NCBI GenBank assembly: GCA_947247005.1
Contig: OX365957.1
Location: 7,722,817-7,786,816, forward strand
DNA: 64,000 nt
Direction: 5' to 3'
DNA from: Spisula solida
Lineage: Eukaryota; Mollusca; Bivalvia; Venerida; Mactridae
Made by a program: the position numbers and the translations under genes. The notes under the pieces are model-generated. The model made no database searches and was not told the origin of the DNA. It worked only from the letters and a program-made list of their open reading frames with translations. Positions 46,441 to 57,080 of the stretch are shown piece by piece (positions within the stretch are counted from its first letter, which is position 1; each line of letters starts with the position of its first letter).

Positions 46441-46714
46441 GTTCAGGGACCATGGTGGTTTAATAATTCGTATAAATTCATGTTTTGTACTTCGATGGAT
46501 TTGAAGTTTTGGCAGATGATTTTTTGCTTTCATTTAAAAATTTTTAATTAAAATTAAACCATCTTTAACATTCAGAACAAAAATTACATGGGCGGCCCCA
46601 GCACATTTTGGGGGGGGGGGGTGTCTAATAATAATAACAACGACTTAATTTATTGTGGATGTTGTTTTTTGGTTCTGGACCATTTTTCAATATGGTCAAC
46701 AATATGGGCTACCT

Positions 46715-47240
46715 GATAACTGTATGCTATAGGTTCACATTGATAGGCGATGCCCCCCTACAGTATAGATTCACATTGATAGGCGATAGCCCTGTACGGT
46801 ATAGGTTCACATTGATAGGCGATGGTCCCCATACGGTATAGGTTCACATTGATAGGCGATAGTCCTGTACGGTATAGGTTCACATTGATAGGCAATGATA
46901 GGCGATGGCCCTGTACGGTATAGGTTAATTCACATTAATAGGCGATAGCAATGTACGGTATATGTTCACATTGATAGGCGATGGCCCTGTACGGTACCGG
47001 TTCACATTGATAGGCGATAGCCCTGTACGGTATAGGTTCACATTGATAGGCGATGGCCCTGTACGGGACAGGTTCACATTGATAGGCAATGACGTTGTGC
47101 AGTATAGGTTCACATTGATAGGCAATAGCCTTGTACAGTAAAGGTTCACATTGATAGGCGATGGCCCCCCTACAGAATTGATAGGCAATAGCCCTGTACA
47201 GTAAAGGTTCACATTGATAGGCGATGGCCGCGTATGGTAA
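46715..47240. repeat. 36-37-bp minisatellite
   Basis: About 13 copies of GGTTCACATTGATAGGCGAT + GGCCCTGTACGGTATA, with small indels. A single similar sequence (CACATTGATAAGTGATGGCA...GTATAGGTTCGAA) lies at 54077-54120. ORFs on both strands are repeats of YQCEP/INVNL type and not genes. Confidence 0.9.
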
Positions 47241-47639
47241 TATTGCAGTCTTCAACTGCAAGTTGATAACTACATATAAATGTGATTTATTATAAAATAT
47301 GATTATAAATAACAATGTAGTTCACCGATTCCAAGAATTCGCAGTTTCGTTTATATTTTGGAACTTTTACCCCAATTTTCTCAAAATGCTCAAGGGTGAC
47401 ACAATGTCACCCGTCAGAAATTCCATTCGAAAGGTCTTGTCTACCGAAATCAGCAAAGAAAAAATATTTATACTCCAATGCAAGGTTCTGTCAAATTTCG
47501 GGGATTTCGGGCCGGACTACAAGTATTGTTACATACCAACTTCAGAAATCACTGCGATTTTACCAATGAAATTTCTCCACGACCAATTCATCCGAACAAA
47601 AAACGAGTTCCAGCTAATCTAAACCAAAATCAATCATTT

Positions 47640-48298
47640 TCAATCATTTTTAAGAACATTTGTCCCTAGCAATTGAATTATGTTTTATTTCTTTGTATTT
47701 CGAGAAATTTTGGAATGTTTCTTCTGTGAGTTAATGTTTTTGTGGGAATAAATTCCTACGCGCTGTAAAATGACTAATGGTTTTTGAGGGTTGATAAAAA
47801 TGTCGCTGTTACAGTACCTGGTTAAGCAGACGAAATTTACACTGTTTGGTTTCTTAACGTTCATATTACAGTTTAGCAACCAACTCCTGCTATAATGTAT
47901 TTATTTTCACGATTTACAATATTTTGCATTGATAAATAGTATTGATCAACGTTTCATCCATTAAATTTACCTCAGATCTTCGGCTTAATATTTTGCGTCT
48001 ATCGTTAGAACAACCCTTTTCCAAGCGGCGTTGTTTACACATTTCGCGCCGAGATTCGAGACCGTTACATAGTGTTTCGTCCCCTTTATGAATCGTTCGG
48101 GCTATTCGTATCCTATTCCGTTCGTTTGTAGCTAGAGTTATGGAATTTCGACTTAGTGCAGTTTTAGTTGTTATTATTATTTTTGCGACTATTTGTCCCC
48201 TATCCAATTACTTATATTATTTTTGTTTACTACCGTCAAACATTATTTATGCATATTCATGATAATACAATTTACTGTTATTTTTAGTCTGTTTAATA
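47640..48298. repeat. Dispersed repeat C, copy 1
   Basis: Shares with copy 2 (50297-50830) the words TTTGTCCCTAGCAATTGAAT, ACGCGCTGTAAAATGACTAA and GCAGACGAAATTTACACTGT, and with copy 3 (50870-51260) ATGGAATTTCGACTTAGTG-like and ACTACCGTCAAACATTATTT-like words. Minus-strand ORFs in copies 1 and 2 share NSVNFVC and NSQKKHSK, but frames are short and start late. Confidence 0.75.
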
Positions 48299-48485
48299 CT
48301 TTTTACTTGGGGGATTTCCCCCAAGTATTGCTTATACATACAATCCAGAAATCATTACGATTTTAACCATGTAATTTCTCCACAACCAATTCATCCGAGC
48401 AAGAAACGAGTTCTGACCTAACTCAACCAAAATCATAAAAGGGGAATTCCCCAAGGTCGCGAAGCGACCGGGGAATCCCCAGTTA
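48299..48485. repeat. Small GC-hairpin element
   Basis: Bounded by CTTGGGGGATTTCCCCCAAG (perfect dyad) and GGGGAATTCCCC ... GGTCGCGAAGCGACC ... GGGGAATCCCC. Between them ATTTCTCCACAACCAATTCA also occurs, slightly altered, at about 47571, so the piece duplicates part of the sequence just before repeat C. Possibly a small mobile element. Confidence 0.5.
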
Positions 48486-49499
48486 CGATTATATGCGAAA
48501 ACGCACGATTGTTGTTGTTGTTGTTGTAGTTTTGCATTTGCTAACGCCGTTATTTTTTTTGACAGACCGGATCTCTATGGTCACTAGGTAGACGGAATCT
48601 TGCTTCCTACTTCCGGTAGCACGACTTTGATACCGAGAAATCGATAACCGTTCTTGATTCTGTTTTTATTTTTTAAATGTGGAACATAAATAACAATCAT
48701 AGTAAAAGACCAGAATAAAACTATAATTAAATATTTATAGAATAAATTTATTATGCCAAAAAACCTTTAAATAAAAAAAATAAACCAGTCTTCCATGGTT
48801 GCTGTGCAACCCGTCTCCTAGATGGAAGACACTCTTTTCCATAGTTTTAGATGGGAAGCACTATTTCCTAATTGTTTGGAAACGAAAATGGCAGCCATTT
48901 TTTTGCCCGCTTCGGAAGTCAATTTTAACATTTTCAGTGCATAAACGATGCTTCAAACTGTTATGAGACACATGATGACTCTGAGATTACGAAGTAAGTC
49001 GAGCGGGAATCGTTCAAATGTGTGAAATATCAACCAATCTTAAGAAAATCTAATAAAAACGACACATGTTCATGTTACTTCTTTTTGCAAAGCGGTTACT
49101 TCCCTTTGCAATGCAATTAATATAAAGTCCGTTTCGCGTATCCGGACCGGACGGTGATAATTCCACATCGTAGTTGTAGGTTTTTGTAAAGAAAGTAACA
49201 CGAATGCATTTCGTAATTCCTCGCCGAGATGTAATAAGAAATCCCTCCAAAATCGTCAAAAAATGTAAAAATATTCGCGGGATAAAGGTCGCGAAAACTA
49301 ATTAAATGTTGTTGTTGTTGTTGTGATTGGATACAATAAAACCCGGAATTTTCCGTCTAAATATTAAAAGATATTCAGGCGGAAAATTGATGATTTGCAA
49401 CAGAGTTTATTTAACATTCTAACATAGCACGTTAGATTTGCCTTCTTTACGTATATTGAGCTGACCATATTTATTACCGCGATAAAATATAGCTGATTG

Positions 49500-49810
49500 A
49501 TGACGTCACGTTTGACGTCATATAGAATGACAAATGACGTAATGTTGACGGTAACGTTCCTAGGAAAGAAAATAGTTTGACGTCAACCTGTCTTGTTGTG
49601 CTATAAATGGTAAAGCATTGGCGATGTTAGAATCGAAATAATAAATAGGAGCTGTACTTTGTTGTGTTATAAAATATAGGCACTCGTTTGAATGGGTACA
49701 TTAAATCACTCGTGCTACGCACTCGTGATTTAATTACTACGCATCCAAACACGTGCCCCTATATTTTATTACGCAACAAAACATAGCTACGTATTCATTA
49801 TTTCTTAAAG
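49500..49810. repeat. TGACGTCA cluster and 175-bp palindrome
   Basis: 49500-49565 has TGATGACGTCACG, TTTGACGTCATAT, AATGACGTAATG. Then 49633-49807 is an inverted repeat: GTTGTGTTATAAAATATAGG pairs with CCCTATATTTTATTACGCAA, and the centre is CACTCGTGCTACGCACTCGTG. Arms are about 85 bp with some mismatches. Either a MITE or a cruciform-prone regulatory DNA; no gene nearby. Confidence 0.6.
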
Positions 49811-50296
49811 AAAATGTGATTAAGATTAAAGATGTTTGATGTAATTAATTGAAATGAAAATAGCCTTTTCTCTGGAACAAACGTACTGTCTGATATGCTC
49901 ATGCAACCCATTATAAAAAGGTAAAATATAAAATAGGCCTATTTGAAATCAGTTGTTATATATGTGTTTATATCTAATTATATGTAAACTAGTAACCCCT
50001 GAATTAAGTAGACCTAGAATTAAACAAATTGAAAAACGTGCGTTATCTACAGACAGATATATTTTCATTTTTATCGGGCTGACAAATGTTCATTCGGACA
50101 ACATTTTTATTTCTGCCAGTCCGAATGACTGAAAGCCTTTTAAAGTTTTCGCATCTGACCTTTAAAGCAAGAATGATAAATGACTAAGCATTTTTTTGCT
50201 ATGCCTTCTACGTGGTTCTGTCTGGGAGCCAAAGACTATAGTGTCAAAGACCTGATGGGAATTTCCCTACTTGATGCAGTGCATTTGTTCATATTA

Positions 50297-50830
50297 TTTA
50301 ATCATTTTTAAGAATATTTGTCCCTAGCAATTGAATTAATTTTTTTTCTTTGTATTGCGAGATAATTTGGAATGTTTTTTCTGTGAGTTAATGTATCTGC
50401 GCAAATAAATTCTTACGCGCTGTAAAATGACTAATGAATTTCGAGGGGTGATAAAAATGTCACTGTTAAAGTAAACGATTGAGCAGACGAAATTTACACT
50501 GTTTGGTTTCATAGCGCTCATATAAGAATTTAGTTAAAACTCCTATTATAATGTGTGCTTATTTTCACTATTTACAATATTTTGCAATTGTTAATAGTAT
50601 TGATCGACGTTTCATCCATGAAATTACCTCAGATATTCAGCTAAATATTTAGCGTCTATTTTTAGAATAACCCCTTTCCAGGCGCTGTTGTTTACACATT
50701 TCCCGCATACTGGTTATTTGTGTTTAGTCCCCATTCTGAATCGTTGGCGCTACTCGTACCATATACAGTTCGTATGCAGTTAGAGTTTAAGTATATGGAA
50801 TTTGGATTTTGTGTAGTTTAGTGGCTATTT
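50297..50830. repeat. Dispersed repeat C, copy 2
   Basis: Corresponds to the first 530 bp of copy 1, with about 15-20% visible differences. It ends at a T-then-G homopolymer (50830-50848), after which copy 3 begins. Confidence 0.7.
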
Positions 50831-50869
50831 TTTTTTTGGGGGGGGGGTTAAGTCTAGCGCCTCATGTTT

Positions 50870-51260
50870 ATAGTTTCGATCGATGTCGTGTCAATTAATT
50901 TACCCGATATATTCAGTGAAATAGTTTGCGTATATCGTTAAAACAACGGTCCATTCCACACAAATTTCCCTTCCAGATTCGAGAGCATGTCTGTCGATTT
51001 TTCTTTTATCCCCTATCTGATTCTTACGCGCAATTCACATCATATGCGGTTCGTTTATAATGCAGCTAAAGAGTTATGGAATTACGACTTAGTGTATTTT
51101 TTGTGCTATTTTTCATATATTTTTGCGCCCATTCATCCATTATCCAATTATATGTACTTATATTATTTTTGCTTACTAGCTACCGTCAAACGTTATTTGT
51201 GCAGCTGCATGATATTACCATTTACTTAATCTTCCTAATACCTTTTCTCAGCTAAAACTA
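50870..51260. repeat. Dispersed repeat C, copy 3
   Basis: Corresponds to the last ~350 bp of copy 1 (GTTTCATCCATTAAATTTACC onward) and continues GCTGCATGATATTACCATTT. The ORF 50987-51229 sits in it with no homology. Confidence 0.65.
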
Positions 51261-52535
51261 AGTTCGTTTGGTGAGACCTGAATGCTGTTAAACCTATATT
51301 ATTATTATTTCGATATCCCCCAAGTACTAGTACTTCAGTACTTTGATTCTCAGTTAAAACTACGTATTTCAGCCCCCTTTATAGTTGAAACTAGTTCATT
51401 GAGTTTTTGATGGTCGGATTGTCTAAATGGATTCGTTAGATGAAATTTGAATCAATGAGTCAGCTGTCATCGATATTTCTGAAAAGTTTTCACAGTATTC
51501 ACAATTTTTAATCCAATACCATTAAGGTAATTTTTTAATAGATCACTAAGATTTGCGTTATCCTCCACGTAACGGTACTTCAGTACTTTGATTTAAATTT
51601 TGTGAAGGTGTGTGTATAAGCGAGTAATAATTGTCTGAATCACTAATTTCAAAAACGGTTGGGGCTAAATGATAATAACATATCAGACGAGGATGGCGGC
51701 ATTCTACAGAAACAGCAGTGCACGAAATGCACACACAGAAGCATGCACGGATTCCAAGAACAAGTCACAACGAGAATTATAAAATTGTACAATAAATTAT
51801 ACATCCCTGTACCTGATGTTACAAGTCCGACATCCAAATAGTTTCAAAGAAACTGTACAGAAATGACGTATAACATATTTCTATAATTAGGATATATCGT
51901 CATTTTAAGGCCCCATTAAGCCCTAAACGGCTATTTTCAAAAAAGAGTAACTTGGTAACCTTGGTAACCTATCTGCAGAATGATGGATTTGAACACTTTA
52001 TTTGAGTCCCAAAGCTGGCAAACACCAGGAGATGGAAGAAAACAAGTTCAGCCTCTTGTTGTTTATTTTACAATTAACGAATTGCAAACAATATATAATG
52101 CGTAATTGATAGTTTAAGGGAAGCACCTCTTGCAAAATAAGTATTTTATCTTCCATACAGTTTACTTAAATATGATTTTTTGGCATACTATTTCGACAGA
52201 TATACATGTAGTTACATCCTGTCGTCATTTATTGGTATTTGTGAAAAACATCCTAATTCCTTGTGTTTACTTGATGATCGAAAAAAAGTTTTGGAAAACA
52301 ACCAAGCGGACAGGAATAAGTGCGAAAGATCCAAAAAGGACAGTAAAAGAACAAAATGCTTAATCTTCATGAAAATGACACATGTGAAAATGACGAATAG
52401 GGATCTTCAAACTTTATAGCGATGTTGGTCACCGTCAGTTTTGATGTTATACAGACTCCAGTGATGTCCAATTCTTGTGTAACAGAGAAGGGAATCCATG
52501 ATATATAAGAAACAAATCTAATTTGGGGCGGGCAA
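51260..52535. other. Non-coding stretch with weak ORFs
   Basis: The frame 51659-51841 (NISDEDGGILQKQQCTKCTH) has some coding character but starts at TTG, and the opposite strand is open too. No splice sites or homology convince me. The rest is AT-rich without recognised repeats. Confidence 0.3.
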
Positions 52536-52800
52536 GTTGTCCATTGATGAGAGCTACTGACTGCTGATCCGAAGATTGTTGGTTCGATCACGCCTCCAGT
52601 CAGATTTAAACAGAAATGCATCTCAGTGTGTCCCATCTAACATAACTAACAGTATTTCGGACGAGACTTTAAAACAGAGATCCCGTATATGATGCGTTAC
52701 ACCAGGCACGTAAAAGATGCTTCTGGAACAGGGGCATCTTCTGTATCATGCATTATCCCTCAAAAACTAAAATGGCTAACCTCTTCTGGAGACCTCGCCC
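52536..52800 (+). repeat. Degenerate SINE of the tRNA-headed family
   Basis: B-box-like GTTGGTTCGATCACGCC followed by CAGTGTGTCCCATCTAAC, GTTACACCAGGCACGTAAAA and GATATGAGTGGCAAAG. The CACGTAAAAGATG segment is the counterpart of CACGTTAAAGAACC in the 37.7-kb copy. ORF 52367-52636 (minus) overlaps it and is not a gene. Confidence 0.5.
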
Positions 52801-53629
52801 ATGGATATGAGTGGCAAAGATAAATAAAAGCATATAAATCGAAAAACCAAATAAAAAAATGTTTAAGTATTTTATTTGTCCAAATAATGACCTATTTTAC
52901 AACAAGCAAATAAAGTCGATACTGTACATAGATTGTATGCTGTTGTCTCGTATATCCGTGCCTCTTAACAGTTTCATCGGCGCATGCGCACTAGCGCATA
53001 TAAGTTCAAAAATCATCTTCACCAATCTCGGAAGAAAAATTGTTAACTTAACAAATAAAAACAAGAACAATGACAAAATGATTATGAAAATATGTAAAAT
53101 GATTGCTTTTGTATGTCTAGGTTGGTGCTCTGAATCCTGTTGACTGGTAACCATGAAATCCGTGCCTCCTTAAAAACTTGTCTGTACTGGGGCCCCATGG
53201 AGTAAATTTTTGTATTTGTGTTTAAACTAAATAAATTTGGAGTAGTACTCATCATAATCTGTTTTCATTTTGAGTGTAATAAACTGTGGCGCTAAATAAA
53301 ATGCGTAATAAAAATGGTATGCAAAACAATTAACACCAGTTGAAGAATCCCAATTGGAATAAGTACTACCCGTATTGTTCCTCGTCGTCAAGGTAACAGC
53401 AATGAGGAGTCGTCCAAAATGACTGCCCCAATTGAAACTGGCCATTTGTGTGAATATTATTTGGGGTAATTTTAGTAAAAACATAACGTAGCGCATATAT
53501 TAGAGCTGAAATAAACCAGGCACGAATTTCAGGAGAAGGCACGAAATTATGAGACAGAGGTATATTTAAATAAACAGAATTCTAATATTGTTCTTTATTA
53601 TTTGCTTTCAATGGATTACGGAGATTTTT

Positions 53630-53992
53630 CAGTGAAAATAACAGTGAAAATAACAGTGAAATTACCACTTCGTTATTTTCACTGTTTTAGAAGCTGGTTC
53701 CAGTATCGTTCAGAAAAAGAAAAGTAACGTCAACGACGCCGGGCTTTAAAATGTACGTTACGTCATCATGACGTCACAATTGTCACGTCGTGACGTTCCA
53801 ATTTCGACGTGATTTTTCCAATTAAGCCAATTGCGGTACACTTTTAAGAGAAATTAAAGCATATAATAAACAGAAAATTTGTTGGTTTTTGGTGAAAGAT
53901 CAATTTTATTTCACTCGTGAATATTGATTTTCTGTGATTTTCTGTGATCACTCGATGAAATAAAATACGATCTTACACCAACATCAACAAAT
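53630..53992. repeat. Cluster of hairpins and TGACGTCA sites
   Basis: 53630-53695: CAGTGAAAATAACAGTG repeated, facing GTTATTTTCACTG. 53740-53820: TTACGTCATCATGACGTCAC and GTCACGTCGTGACGTTCC. 53881-53992: GTTGGTTTTTGGTGAAAGATC faces GATCTTACACCAACATCAAC with TTTTATTTCACTCG inside. Non-coding; resembles a foldback element with CRE-like sites. Confidence 0.55.
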
Positions 53993-54831
53993 ATCCTCTA
54001 TACAATGCATCTATGCGATGTTTAACGTGGGTGATTGAATTTGACATCAATAGAGTTGCACGTTGTAAACATAATGTCACATTGATAAGTGATGGCACCG
54101 TTCATCAGTATAGGTTCGAATCCCGCCATAAGTGCAAACTATATAATGTAAATGCGTGTTATATATGTATAATTATGTATAAAATTGGTGTATATTGCCT
54201 CATAGAAAATGATAAAAAAAATACCAAGTTAAATCTATTTTCAGACATACGTCCGTTCAACCGACTGTACAATAACCCCTCCCCGGTCAATGAGTAATAA
54301 GTCGACTGTTACACTCGGCCCCGATGAAAGCCACAGCAAATTGACTTTTGACCCACACAGGTACATTCATACCCCTGAGTAAGATGGAGCATTGTGAGTT
54401 TCTGCTCAGAGAAAACATATTTATAACAGTATTCATTGCTGAGTATAATTTCGTACATGTACTACATTGTTAAATATACAATAATTAATATACCAATAAA
54501 TAATTTGCATGATTCAAAATTGTACGTATAAATCGATCATTCAGGTCAGTCACTTGTTTACATAACATTATGTACACAAACATTGCAATTTCCATTATTA
54601 ATATCTTATATGAATATATATTATGTGTATTAGTATGTTGCTTGGTGAATAAGGTACCGTATTGGTTTTCACTGACTTTGTGTTTAAAACAATACAAAAT
54701 TTGATACAATGTTATGATAATTTATTGCAATGTTTGTATACAAGTGCCAGACCTGAACAAATGACCTATAATATTTGTCATAATAGTCTCTATCCAGTTC
54801 AGATTAAAATATCACATGGTAGTCACAATGA

Positions 54832-55016
54832 CTACCATATCTTACACTTGTTGTTTGGATTCATAAAACTACCATATCTGACACTCGTTGTTTGGATTCA
54901 TAAAACTACCATATCTGACACTCGTTGTATGAATTCATAAAACGACCATATCTTACATTTGTTATTTGAATTCATAAAACTACCATATCTTACACTTGTT
55001 ATTTGGATTCATAAAA
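54832..55016 (+). repeat. 37-bp minisatellite, five copies
   Basis: Units CTACCATATCTKACACTYGT + TGTTTGGATTCATAAAA, exact period 37. ORF 54662-54940 runs through it and is spurious. Confidence 0.9.
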
Positions 55017-55019
55017 GAT

Positions 55020-56190
55020 CCATCAGGACAGTTCCAAGCTCTTGAAAATTCCTTCATGTTTTGCAAAGGACCATACACCCTGAAATAGTTGTATGAAACA
55101 CTTCAATGAAATGTATAATATGTCCATTTGAATACTTTACAACAAACACACAACAGTTTGTGTACTATATCACACGGGTATGCGTTGACGCGGGATACGC
55201 CAGGTTTTATCACCTATATACTTCATCACTCATGTCGATTCCCGAAGGTATTATGCTCCAACTGACACGTAATTTTAGACACACTCGTTTTGTTTCGCAA
55301 GAAAATTTAAATTGCAATCTGTATGTACACGTTCACGTTCCTTTCGCAACTTTCCTATCGTTTCAGTTTTTTCTGCCAGCTTACTGTTTTATCAAAACAC
55401 TTACGGAAGTATTAAACTTACGTTCAAATTTGGATTATTAATTATTCTTTAAAACCTACACATTTGGGACAGATATTGGTTGCAGGAATTCGCTCACTGA
55501 ATAAAAAGTAATATTTAACAACCCTTTACCACAATTTGTATCTGTTGAAAGAATTAAACGTATAGGAAATATAAATTTGAACATATGTTTACGGTTTCCG
55601 TATGTGCTTTGATAAAAATAGTACCCTGTCAACTACCAGCGACCAATCTAAGAAAACATGTGTTGAAACATAGGCTGGGTTTTGGCGCTAACTGTAGTCT
55701 AGTCTAGTTCGATTATCTGCGCATGTCTGATTTCTTCAGGCGCCAAACCTATAATAGCGTTTGGGTAGTTTCAATATGGCACAGATGAAACTAGAATAAA
55801 AGCAAACTAGTGATAGTTCGACCATAGTTTTACCATTGAAGGTTTTCGCGGTCTCTAGTTGAACTATAGTAACCCCAGTCAGCACTAAAACATAGCTATA
55901 TTGACTACCATACATAACGTCTACACTACCTGAACGGGGACAGACTTAATCGTCCTCTGTATATCGCTTGTATGGCAGTCTCCTTCCGATAACTAGAGCA
56001 CATTGTCTGTGAAAACAGAAACATTGAGGAAGCATGAGAAATAGTTTATTCATCATATGTGCAGGTGTAAAAAGCCACAATGTCATGCGCGCGTGCTAGC
56101 AACACATTGACAACCTAATAAAAGGTGCCCGTAGAATACTCTTATACCCCACTTTGTCATTGTGACACACATTTAAGCCTAGGTCACACT
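55020..56190. other. Non-coding stretch
   Basis: No exon recognised. The final exon of the minus-strand M13 gene (beginning with a VWC-type segment) could lie in or beyond this stretch, but I found no match. Weak inverted words (AGTCTAGTCTAGTTCGATTA and CTAGTTGAACTATAG) occur around 55700-55870. Confidence 0.35.
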
Positions 56191-56385
56191 GAGTAATTTC
56201 ACATCAGCGATGTTCTCCCGATTTGTTTCCGATACCACCCGATTCATCACAATTCCTTTCGATATCACAACCTGTCTCATGACTTCCCCAAAGCTTCCAC
56301 TAGACCACGATGAACCTGTTTCCGATGTCCTGATAGCTCATTAATTTCAATCGGGAGTACATCGCCGAGGCAAACAATGCTCAGT
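56190..56385. repeat. Interspersed repeat, copy at 56.2 kb
   Basis: AAGCCTAGGTCACACTGAG, then CACTAGACCACGATGAACCT, GTTTCCGATGTCCTGATAG and CTCATTAATTTCAATCG; matched in order by 63282-63485 (AAGCCTAGGTCCCAC, CTAGACCATGAGGAACCT, GTTTCCGATGCCTTCCG, CTCATTAATTTCCATCG). Direct orientation. ORF 63228-63419 falls in the second copy. Confidence 0.65.
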
Positions 56386-56981
56386 GGGACATATGATTTA
56401 CCCTTGCACAACAAACATTTATATAATAACCGTTACATTCAAATGACACCTATATACATTTGCCAGTGACTATTTATGCAAGTCGAGTAATATTTGATTT
56501 ATACAATTCTTTCGCGTCTTCTCGCTAATTGGAACACATAATGGAAACTCGGGCAAGGAAGGCATCACTCAACAGAACAGCTAAGCACACGAACAAGTAC
56601 ATTAGGACAATTCATGCAACCAAGCCCCGATCTCCAGAAGCGTCACAATCTGGGCTAAATCTCATCTCAAATATTGCCATTTGTATTTATGTTAATATCC
56701 TTTGGAGGCTTCAAACTCGAAATTGGCTTCTAAAAACAGAAATTTTAGTTTAAGTTTATTACAGTAAAATTTCAAGAGCTCGAACTTCAGATTTATCTCA
56801 AATTTGGATTCTGATTCGAGCAAAGTCTCGATTTGACCTGAGATTACTACTTAAGATGCTTCAGGAGATCGGGGCCAGATCAAGATTATTACACAAACAT
56901 ATAAAAGTATACGCTTTAATAGTGAACAAGCCATTTTCAATTACATGAATATATTAGTTATATAAAAACAGTTTCACGTAC

Positions 56982-57080
56982 TTGGGCAGCACTGATGAAG
57001 AACAGTTGTTCCGGTGTGTACTTTACTCCAGGAAGACTTTTCTCAACATCACCGGTAGAAGATAGCCAAACTTGATAGCC
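56982..57080 (-). CDS. M13 (neprilysin/ECE-like) peptidase, exon with LPG..YTPEQLFF
   Basis: A 33-codon exon in phase 0 at both ends (TCTACAG|GGCTATCAA; GCCCAA|GTACGT). It encodes GYQVWLSSTGDVEKSLPG followed by VKYTPEQLFFISAAQ, which matches the M13 metallopeptidase segment AYxxW...LPGLxxTxxQLFFLxFAQ just after the zinc-site motif. M13 enzymes are membrane ectopeptidases that cleave small peptides. The preceding exon is at 62878-62943, so the intron is 5.8 kb and mostly tandem repeats. The following exon (VWC to the C-terminus) was not found in the window. An open frame continues from the upstream minisatellite straight into this exon. Confidence 0.85.

Noticed and set aside
51659..51841. Possible exon (NISDEDGG...CTKCTH)
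   Set aside because: TTG start, open on the opposite strand too, no clear splice sites and no known family.
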